From NCBI GenBank assembly GCA_003242735.1, contig QGVH01000002.1:186001-250000 (forward strand): a stretch of 64,000 bases of DNA. Reading direction: 5' to 3'. The notes below the pieces were generated by a model. That model had not been told where the DNA came from. It did no database searches and saw only the letters and a list, made by a program, of their open reading frames with translations. The DNA comes from a bacterium (GTDB lineage Bacteria; Gemmatimonadota; Gemmatimonadetes; Longimicrobiales; RSA9). The number at the start of each line of letters is the position of its first letter. Positions within the stretch are counted from its first letter, which is position 1. This document shows, one piece after another, positions 27,714 through 34,842 of this stretch. Made by a program: the position numbers and the translations under genes.

Positions 27714-30700
27714 ATGAGTCACGAATCTCTCGGTCGCCGCACGGTCGCGGCGGGCGCCGTCCGGCTGCTGGTGGCCGTGCTGACCGGCCTGCTGCTGCCC
27801 TCGCTGGTCGCCGGCCAGACCGTGGACGAGAAGTACCAGCGGATGCGCGAGCGGAACCGCAAGAGCCCGTTCTCGCTCTTCGCCTCGCCCACGACGGTGC
27901 TGACCGTCAACCAGTTCCAGTGCGGGCTGCGGAACCAGGGCGACACGTGCTCGGACGTGTTCAACAGCCCGACGGGCGGCGGCGGGTTCTGGCCGACCGG
28001 CTCGCCGAACCAGTACCTGTTCAACTCCGGGCTCCAGGTGGTGGGCATCATTCCGCCGGATGCGGGGTTCGCCTGGGCGGGTGACACGGTGGGTGCGTTC
28101 TTCATGGATGCGTCGGGCCTGCGCGCCCACGGCTCGCCGGTCACGAACATCTACGACTCGCTGAACCCCGAGGACTTGGAGAACTGGCCGGTGGCCGGGA
28201 CGTTCCCGGACTTCCCGTGGGCCACGGCCATGGTCGAGGACACGGCGCTGTTCAACCCGGTGCTGATCGGGCGCAAGGCCGCGTCCCAGCAGGACACGTG
28301 GGTGATGTACTGGGACGGTGACCCGAGCCTGACGGGTGGCCGCTCGCACCCGATGGGCATCCTGGTCGAGCAGCGTACCCTGGCGTGGAACTACCCGGCC
28401 GGGAACGAGTCGATCATCTACTTCATCTACAAGTTCACGAACGTCACGAACACCCAGGCGTTCCAGCGGCTGAGCGAGGCGCAGTACTTCAACGGGCGGA
28501 ACGAGCTGCCCGATGAGGGCTGGCGCATCGACTCGATCTACGTGGCGTTCGACGTGGACCCGGACATCACGCACGACTTCCGCTCGAACTACGCGACGGC
28601 GATCCTGCCGTTCAACCTGGGTCTCTCGTACGACGGCACGTTCTACGAGCCGGAGTTCGAGTATCCGCCCTCGCTGTTCTATCCGCCGTTCTTCACGGAT
28701 GCGCCGGGCATGCTCGGTGTGAAGTACCTGAAGAGCCCGGTGGACCCGGCGACGGGCGAGGAGGTCGGGCTGACGAGCTTCTCGCTGCACACGAACGGTG
28801 GCGCGTTCCCGGACCCGAACACCGTGCAGCGGGGCTGGCGCTACATCTCGCTCAACATCGACCCGGGCAAGGGCGACCCGTCGTGCACCTTCGACCTGTC
28901 CGAGGTCAAGCAGCGGCGCTCGTGCTACCTGGCGCAGACCCAGTCGGACGTGCGGTTCTTCGTGGGCTCGGGTCCGTTCTCGCTGAATCCGGGTGAGAGC
29001 GCGACCATCGCGGTGGCGGTGTTCGCCGCGGCGACGGTGGCCACGGACCAGATCCAGCGCGGCCCGTCGGCGGACAACAAGCCGGGCTTCCCCTCGCTCG
29101 CGCCGGGGTGCGGCGGCGAGCCGATCCGCCCGATCGAGGTGGCGGCCGGTTGGGTCCGGACGCTGCGCTGCCCGACGGAGCCGGGACAGCCGGTGGACCA
29201 GTTCGACGTGGAGGTGGTCCCGGGCAGCTTGCTGGGCAAGGCGCTCGTCGCGCAGTCGATCTTCGACAACAAGTTCCTGCTGGGCTTCGCGCCCGAGGCG
29301 CCGAACTTCTACCTGGTGCCGGGCGACAACCAGGTGACGATCGTGTGGGAGCCCAGCGCGACGGAGCAGACGGGCGACCCGTTCTACGCCGCAGCGGGCG
29401 ACCCGGAGAACCCGCTGTACGATCCGAACTACCGTCAGTTCGACGTGGAGGGCTACCGGATCTACCGCGGCACGAGCCCCTCGAACCTCCAGCTGATCGC
29501 GCAGTTCGACAAGGACGGCACGACGTTCGTCGACCACCTGTGCGTCACGGACCCGAACTACGTGGCGGGCGATCCGTGTGAGGAGGTGCACGAGATCGAC
29601 ATCGTCCACCCGTTCGTCCAGTACCCCCCGGGCGGCGTGGTCCGGCTGGACAACGGCTCGACGCTGGTGGTGGCTGCGGACACGGCCCTCGCGAAGGAGA
29701 TCGCGGCGGGCACCGCGCGCCCGCTGTCCAACACGGGGATCCCGTTCGCGTTCGTGGACCGCGGCGTGCGGAACGGCTTCACCTACTACTACAAGGTCAC
29801 GGCGTTCGACATCAACAGCCTGCGCTCGGGTCCGACCTCGCTGGAGTCGGCAGGGCCCACGAAGAGCGTGGTGCCGCGGCGCTCGGCGACGACGGTGACG
29901 GAGCCGAGCTACACGGTGAGCCTGATGGGCCGTGGCGACACGCCGCTCCCGTCGAACCCGGTGAGCATTGACCCGCTGACCGGGCGGTTCAGCGGCCCGC
30001 AGCCGCCGACGGACGGGCTCAGCGGCCTGTTCCAGCCGTTCGCGGGGCGGCTGCTGCCGGCCGGGCGCTACGAGGTCCGGATCGACAGCGTGGTGCCGTA
30101 TTACTACGGTGCGGATTACTTCCTCACGTTGACCGACGCCAACGGCTCCACGCCGGTGCACCTGGTGCAGCGCGACGAGGCGATCACGGGCGATCCGGCC
30201 GAGACGCTCTACGAGCTGCCGGCGGTGCAGGTCCTGTCCGACCCGAGCGCCCGGGAGGACCTGGCCCGTAAGGGCGTGGACGCGCCGCCCTTGGCGGGCC
30301 ACTTCAGGGCGACGCTGCGCCTGGACCGGCTGCACTTCCACTCGGGGGACAGCGACTGGGCGTACAAGCAGCCCGGGTTCTTCTCGATTGCCCCGGACAG
30401 CACGCCCGACGGCGGGTCGCGGTGGTTCAGCGGCGAGAACGAGACGATGGACCACCCGACGGTGGGCGAGAGCACGGCGGGTTCGCTGCCGGGCGTGACG
30501 GCGATCTACAGGCCGACGCCCTACACCGGCATGGCCGCTGACCCGGTCGCCGGCGGGAGCGACATCTTCCGGCGCTTCTACCAGACGACGTGGGGCATCC
30601 GGCGCGCGGCCGACATGAAGTTCTACTGGGGCGCGGCCGGGCTGGACAGCGTGATCGACGTCACGCACAACGTGCCGGTGCCGTTCCTGCCGGTTGTGCG

Positions 30701-31415
30701 GGCGTCGTATGGGTTCGTCCAGGACGCGGACGGTGACGGGGTGCTCACGTGGAGCGACTTCGCGCGCGTCCAGGGCATCGAAGACGCGGCCAACATCGGC
30801 ACGCTGACGCCGCGCATGGAGCTGACGCCCCAGCCGACGCTCATGCCCGTGGACGTCACGGGCGACCGCGTGGCGGACGGGAACGGCTTCGCGCTGATCG
30901 TCGCCGGCGAGCCGTACGTGTTCCAGGTGGACGCCATCCCGACCAACACGGTGTGGACGCTGCGCACGTACAACGGCTTGGTGACCCGGGACGCCAACGG
31001 CCGCTACTCGTTCACGCCCTCGGGCCGGACGCCCGCGGTGCCGGGTCTACGGCTGGTGCTGGAGGTGGAGGCGCCGTCGCGGATCGTGGCGGAGCGTGCG
31101 GACCTCTCGCGGGTGCACACGGTCCCGGATCCGTACTACGCGCTGAGCCTGTTCGACCTGAACCCGTCGAACAAGGAACTCAAGTTCGTGAACCTGCCGG
31201 ACCGTGCGACGATCCGGATCTACTCCGCCAGCGGCATCCTGGTGAACATCATCCACCACGATGACCCGGGCGGCGGCGGCATGGCGACGTGGAACCTCCG
31301 CAACCGCAGCGGGCAGTTCGTCGGGAGCGGTGTCTACTTCTACCACGTCTCGACGCCGGATGGCCAGCAGCGGGTCGGGAAGTTCACGGTCATCAACTCG
31401 GGCTTCGGCCGGTAA
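27714..31415 (+). CDS. large exported protein with FlgD/T9SS-like C-terminal domain
   Basis: The 1233-residue protein begins with a signal peptide (about 1-35, ending SLVAGQ). I do not recognise the N-terminal 500 residues, which are aromatic-rich and beta-like. Residues of about 530-720 resemble a fibronectin-III-type fold (VTIVWEPSATEQTGD, then FDVEGYRIYRGTSPSNLQLI and FTYYYKVTAFDINSLRSG). A calcium-loop-like DADGDGVLTWSDF lies near 1003. The last 90 residues (IRIYSASGILVNIIHH, WNLRNRSGQFVGSGVYFYHV) match the FlgD-Ig-like/type-A sorting-domain pattern used by type IX-secreted proteins. The neighbouring PorV-like gene fits surface attachment, but that role is inferred. GGGAG at 27704 serves ATG 27714; ATG 27684, overlapping the receptor stop, is an alternative. 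Confidence 0.78.
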   Translation: MSHESLGRRTVAAGAVRLLVAVLTGLLLPSLVAGQTVDEKYQRMRERNRKSPFSLFASPTTVLTVNQFQCGLRNQGDTCSDVFNSPTGGGGFWPTGSPNQYLFNSGLQVVGIIPPDAGFAWAGDTVGAFFMDASGLRAHGSPVTNIYDSLNPEDLENWPVAGTFPDFPWATAMVEDTALFNPVLIGRKAASQQDTWVMYWDGDPSLTGGRSHPMGILVEQRTLAWNYPAGNESIIYFIYKFTNVTNTQAFQRLSEAQYFNGRNELPDEGWRIDSIYVAFDVDPDITHDFRSNYATAILPFNLGLSYDGTFYEPEFEYPPSLFYPPFFTDAPGMLGVKYLKSPVDPATGEEVGLTSFSLHTNGGAFPDPNTVQRGWRYISLNIDPGKGDPSCTFDLSEVKQRRSCYLAQTQSDVRFFVGSGPFSLNPGESATIAVAVFAAATVATDQIQRGPSADNKPGFPSLAPGCGGEPIRPIEVAAGWVRTLRCPTEPGQPVDQFDVEVVPGSLLGKALVAQSIFDNKFLLGFAPEAPNFYLVPGDNQVTIVWEPSATEQTGDPFYAAAGDPENPLYDPNYRQFDVEGYRIYRGTSPSNLQLIAQFDKDGTTFVDHLCVTDPNYVAGDPCEEVHEIDIVHPFVQYPPGGVVRLDNGSTLVVAADTALAKEIAAGTARPLSNTGIPFAFVDRGVRNGFTYYYKVTAFDINSLRSGPTSLESAGPTKSVVPRRSATTVTEPSYTVSLMGRGDTPLPSNPVSIDPLTGRFSGPQPPTDGLSGLFQPFAGRLLPAGRYEVRIDSVVPYYYGADYFLTLTDANGSTPVHLVQRDEAITGDPAETLYELPAVQVLSDPSAREDLARKGVDAPPLAGHFRATLRLDRLHFHSGDSDWAYKQPGFFSIAPDSTPDGGSRWFSGENETMDHPTVGESTAGSLPGVTAIYRPTPYTGMAADPVAGGSDIFRRFYQTTWGIRRAADMKFYWGAAGLDSVIDVTHNVPVPFLPVVRASYGFVQDADGDGVLTWSDFARVQGIEDAANIGTLTPRMELTPQPTLMPVDVTGDRVADGNGFALIVAGEPYVFQVDAIPTNTVWTLRTYNGLVTRDANGRYSFTPSGRTPAVPGLRLVLEVEAPSRIVAERADLSRVHTVPDPYYALSLFDLNPSNKELKFVNLPDRATIRIYSASGILVNIIHHDDPGGGGMATWNLRNRSGQFVGSGVYFYHVSTPDGQQRVGKFTVINSGFGR

Positions 31416-31429
31416 CGAGGAGGCGATCC

Positions 31430-32554
31430 ATGCGGATCCTTCACGGTGTCCTGGCGGCGTTGATCCTCGTCCCGGCGACGGACGTGGTCGCGCAGCAGAT
31501 CCCCGACCCGACCAACAAGCGCAACACGAGTGTGGGGACGACCGCCGCCGAGTTCCTCCTGCTCGGGTCCGGCGCACGCGGGATGGCGCTCAGCCCTGCG
31601 TTCGCCGCCCTGACGCGGGATGTCGAGGCGCTCTACCACAACCCGGCGTCGCTGCCGCTGCTGGCGGGGCCCGAGGCGGCGCTGACGGTGATGCCGTACT
31701 TCGCGGACACGCATTACCGCTGGGCGGGGTTCGCACTGCCCCTGGCCGGCGGGGAGTACGGCTTCGGCGTGAGCTTCGCGAACTTCGGGTTCGGCGACCA
31801 GCCGGTCTACACGGAGGACGACCAGGAGAACGCGAGCCAGCGGACGTACAGTGTCTCGGAGACGGTGATCGGGATCTCGCTCGGCCACGCGTTCATTGAC
31901 CGGTTCACGGGCGGCGTGACGTTCAAGCTGATCTCAGACCAGCTCGGCAGCGCGTCGGCGACGGCGTTCGCGATGGACGTCGGCACGAACTACCACGCCG
32001 AGCTGGCCGGCCGTCCGATCTCGATGGCGTTCGTCATCCAGAACCAGGTCCTCGGCTCGGGGCTGAAGCACACGGGTAGCGGCCTGGACTTCGAGAACTA
32101 TCCGGAGTCGCCGCCCGGGGTCCCGAGCCAGCCGCTGGACCCGTATCCGGCGAGGTACGAGACGCAGGCCTCGCCGCTGCCGGTGGCCTTCCGGTTCGGG
32201 ATCGCGTACGACGTGATCTCGAGCCCGAGCAGCCGGCTGTCGCTGATGGGCGAGTTCAACGACATCTACTCCACGGAGTCCAGCTTCGGGCTCGCGGGCG
32301 AGTACGAATGGTCGCCGCCGGACGGGCCGCTGTCGCTGGCGCTGCGGGGCAGCTACTCGTACCAGGGCGACAACGACGAGGCCGAGTTGGGCGCGACGTA
32401 CGGCGACAAGAACATCGGCCTGGATGGCGTCGTGCTCGGCGGCGGGCTGAAGTACCGCTTCGCGAATTACGAGGCGCGCGTGGACTACGCCTGGCGCCAC
32501 TTCGGCGTGCTCGGTCCGCGGAACGTGTTCACGGTCAGCTTCGGCTGGCGGTGA
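31430..32554 (+). CDS. PorV/PorQ-family outer-membrane protein
   Basis: The 374-residue protein has a signal peptide (about 1-22, ending VVAQQ) followed by TTAAEFLLLGSGARGMAL and DVEALYHNPASLPLL, the N-terminal signature of PorV/PorQ (UPF0164, FadL-like) barrels. The rest is transmembrane strands ending FTVSFGWR. In Bacteroidota, PorV shuttles proteins from the type IX translocon to the attachment complex. Its position 14 bases after a gene for a protein with a sorting-like C-terminus supports a similar job here, though no other type IX genes are in the window. GAGGAGG at 31417-31423 is an ideal ribosome site for ATG 31430. Confidence 0.88.
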   Translation: MRILHGVLAALILVPATDVVAQQIPDPTNKRNTSVGTTAAEFLLLGSGARGMALSPAFAALTRDVEALYHNPASLPLLAGPEAALTVMPYFADTHYRWAGFALPLAGGEYGFGVSFANFGFGDQPVYTEDDQENASQRTYSVSETVIGISLGHAFIDRFTGGVTFKLISDQLGSASATAFAMDVGTNYHAELAGRPISMAFVIQNQVLGSGLKHTGSGLDFENYPESPPGVPSQPLDPYPARYETQASPLPVAFRFGIAYDVISSPSSRLSLMGEFNDIYSTESSFGLAGEYEWSPPDGPLSLALRGSYSYQGDNDEAELGATYGDKNIGLDGVVLGGGLKYRFANYEARVDYAWRHFGVLGPRNVFTVSFGWR

Positions 32555-32593
32555 CGCGTCGCACGCGGCAGTGATCCCGGCTGGAGACCGCGG

Positions 32594-34015
32594 ATGAGCG
32601 TTGTCGCGGCACTCGCTGTTCTGCTGGTGGCCGTCGGCGGGCCATGGCCGGCGGCCCCGGTGGCGGCCGCGGAGGGCGGATCGCGGGCGTTGTCCCAGGA
32701 GCGGGACCTCGCGGTCACGCTCTACCGCTCGTGGCAAGCACCGAACGTGACCGTGATCGACGGGATGTTCCGGGTCGAGCCCGAGCTGGGACAGGCCGGC
32801 GGCGAGTGCCGCTACGCGGTCGAGCTCCAGGTCGAGGACAGCGCCGGCGCCGTGCTGCTGCGCGACGGCTGGGACAGCAACTGCCCGCGTGCGGCCGACG
32901 GGAGCGCGCTCGCCTCGCTGGAGACGTTCCAGTTCGCGGTCCTGCCCGCGCGGTACACGCTGCGGGTCTCGGTCCGCGCGGTCGGGGACGCGGCCCGGGT
33001 GGCGCGGACGAGCGTGGCGGTGGAGGGGTTGGAGCCGTCGGTCCGGCTGTCGGACCTGGTCCTGGGCAGCCAGGTCGGGTGGGCGGACTCGGCGGGCCCG
33101 ACCTGGACGTTCCGGCGCGGCGCCATCGGGATCCTGACCGCGTCGGAGGTCGTGGTCCAGGCGGACGACCCGCACCTGGCCTACTACGTCGAGGTCTATG
33201 CGGACTCGGCGCAGCCGCTGAGCGGCCGGCTGGTCGGTGCGATCAAGCGGCCGGACGGCAGCGAGGTGGTGCGGGTCCCGCTCCGGGAGCTGGGCGAGCT
33301 GCGGCAGAGCGCGCCCGTGGCGGGCCGGATGTCCGTCGCGGGGCTGCCGCCCGGGGAGTACCTGCTGGAGGCGCGGCTCGAGCTCGCGGACACGGTGCTC
33401 GTTCGCGTGCACCCCTTCAGCATGATCTCGCCGTTGCTGGCGGCGGACGCGCCGGCGGAGGGAGGCGGCTACTTCGCGTCCCTCAGCGATGAGGAGCTGG
33501 CGGAGCTGTTCGACCCGCTGGTGGTCTGGCTCCAGACCGAGGCGGAGCGGCGGCGGTACGAGTCGCTCTCGCCGACGGGGCGGCGCGCGTTCCTGAGGGA
33601 GTACTTCGGGAACGTGGCGCCGTCCGGTGACCCGGACAGCCAGGCGCCGCTGGACGTCTACCTCGCTCGCGTGAAGTACGTCCAGACCGCGTTCCGCGAG
33701 CGCGTGGGCCGCGGCGCGCAGGAGGGCTGGCGGACGGACCGCGGGCGCATCTACCTCAGGCTCGGCGAGCCGACGAGCCGGGTGGTGCAGCCGCGGCCAC
33801 AGCAAGGCCCGCCCTACGAGATCTGGTTCTACGCGATCCGCTCCGGCTACGTCTACCTCTTCGTGGACGAGAGGGGCTTCGGCACCCCGTACTTGCTCTA
33901 CTCGAACGACCCGGCCGAGAACCCGATGCCGGGCTGGGAGCAGCGGATCGGAGCGGGAGCGATTGAGGACCTGGCGCAGTTCGGCATCCGGGTGCGTTCG
34001 TCCACTTCGCCCTGA
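32594..34015 (+). CDS. GWxTD domain-containing protein, canonical (paralogue 2)
   Basis: This 473-residue exported protein carries the exact family signature GWRTDRGRIYLRLGEP at residues 378-393. The N-terminal signal peptide covers about 1-26 (PAAPVAAAEG). The central region is beta-rich (TLRVSVRAVGDAARV, LPPGEYLLEARLELADTVLV). A helical segment (RYESLSPTGRRAFLREYFGN) precedes the GWxTD motif, and the C-terminus contains YEIWFYAIRSGYVYLFVDER. The family's biochemical function is unknown. It follows the PorV-like gene by 39 bases with GGAG upstream, so it is probably in the same operon, suggesting an envelope role linked to the large exported protein. Confidence 0.87.
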   Translation: MSVVAALAVLLVAVGGPWPAAPVAAAEGGSRALSQERDLAVTLYRSWQAPNVTVIDGMFRVEPELGQAGGECRYAVELQVEDSAGAVLLRDGWDSNCPRAADGSALASLETFQFAVLPARYTLRVSVRAVGDAARVARTSVAVEGLEPSVRLSDLVLGSQVGWADSAGPTWTFRRGAIGILTASEVVVQADDPHLAYYVEVYADSAQPLSGRLVGAIKRPDGSEVVRVPLRELGELRQSAPVAGRMSVAGLPPGEYLLEARLELADTVLVRVHPFSMISPLLAADAPAEGGGYFASLSDEELAELFDPLVVWLQTEAERRRYESLSPTGRRAFLREYFGNVAPSGDPDSQAPLDVYLARVKYVQTAFRERVGRGAQEGWRTDRGRIYLRLGEPTSRVVQPRPQQGPPYEIWFYAIRSGYVYLFVDERGFGTPYLLYSNDPAENPMPGWEQRIGAGAIEDLAQFGIRVRSSTSP

Positions 34016-34027
34016 ATGCGGGTGACG

Positions 34028-34088
34028 AGCGCGCCCTACCGGGGCCCAGGCGCGCTGATGGTGCCGGCCGCGGCCGATCGGGCCGCGG
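34028..34088 (+). terminator. two tandem hairpins between GWxTD and Ig-like lipoprotein genes
   Basis: The first hairpin pairs AGCGCGCC (34028-34035) with GGCGCGCT (34049-34056). The second pairs CCGCGGCC (34068-34075) with GGCCGCGG (34081-34088). Both stems are perfect 8-mers. With no T-run they may attenuate or process the transcript rather than end it. Confidence 0.4.
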
Positions 34089-34152
34089 GCAACGGCAGGG
34101 CTTCAAACACGGAGCGGCCTCTCGAGTCGGAGGCGCAGGAAAGGGGCGAAAC

Positions 34153-34803
34153 GTGAGCACACGGGGCGCTGTCAACACACTGGCGGCACTGCTGGTCCTG
34201 GTCGCGGGCTGCGATGACGATCCGCTCGCGAAGGACCGGGATGTGACGGCATACTGGCACCTGAACCCGACGTTCGCGGTGGTGAACGTCGGCGGCACGA
34301 CCACGATCACGGCGATTCCGTTGAATCCGCACGGGGAGCCGACGGGCAGCAAGGTGGAGGCCACGGCGTGCAATGCGTCGGGGCTCGACATCAAGCGCGA
34401 CTCGAGTCGGACGGACTTCGAGCCGCCGGAGCGTTTCATCGTTCGGGCTCTGGCGCTGGGTGACAACTGCGTGATCGTGAGGTCCGGCGGCTCCAGCGAC
34501 ACGACGGATGTCAAGGTGGTGCCGGCTTCGCTGGCCGCTGAAGGCGGGACGATCCCGGTGGGTGGCACGCTGACGGTCCAGGTGACGTTCTACGACGTGG
34601 GCGGGAACCCCGTAACCGGCTTCGGCCCGAGCGACCTGGTCTTCGAAGTCGATAGCGCGCGCATTGCCAGCGTGGACGAGGCGGGCGTCGTGACGGGCCT
34701 CGCCGCCGGCCAGGCCAGGGTCTCCGTGGAGCTGCACGAGCGCTGGGGCGCGAGGCGGAGCGCGACCGCGACGATCGTGGTGGAGGAGGAAGAGGAAGAG
34801 TGA
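34153..34803 (+). CDS. lipoprotein with bacterial Ig-like (Big2) domain
   Basis: The 216-residue protein has a lipobox VLVAGC with the lipidated cysteine at 20, followed by DDDPLAKDRD, whose acidic residues are common in surface or outer-membrane lipoproteins. The first half (FAVVNVGGTTTITAIPLNP) looks like a divergent Ig-like strand set. The second half is a clear Big2 domain: GGTIPVGGTLTVQVTFYDVG and DSARIASVDEAGVVTGLAAG. It ends in a run of six Glu. GTG 34153 has an AGGAAAGGGGCG ribosome site. It is last in the block and is followed by a strong terminator. Adhesion or scaffolding is suggested by the fold only. Confidence 0.82.
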   Translation: MSTRGAVNTLAALLVLVAGCDDDPLAKDRDVTAYWHLNPTFAVVNVGGTTTITAIPLNPHGEPTGSKVEATACNASGLDIKRDSSRTDFEPPERFIVRALALGDNCVIVRSGGSSDTTDVKVVPASLAAEGGTIPVGGTLTVQVTFYDVGGNPVTGFGPSDLVFEVDSARIASVDEAGVVTGLAAGQARVSVELHERWGARRSATATIVVEEEEEE

Positions 34804-34809
34804 CCCCCG

Positions 34810-34840
34810 GGGGGCGCGGCCGCGGCCGCGCCCCCGTTTT
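34810..34840. terminator. strong bidirectional intrinsic terminator
   Basis: A perfect 12-bp stem (GGGGGCGCGGCC at 34810-34821 with its complement at 34824-34835) is followed by GTTTTCTTC. It lies between the ends of two convergent genes (stops at 34803 and 34843) and should stop transcription from the left; its symmetry may also serve the right-hand gene. Confidence 0.85.
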
Positions 34841-34842
34841 CT

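Noticed and set aside
24664..30668. Long minus-strand open frames opposite the TonB receptor and the large exported protein
   Set aside because: They are antisense to well-supported genes with clear domains, and their composition is typical of shadow frames.
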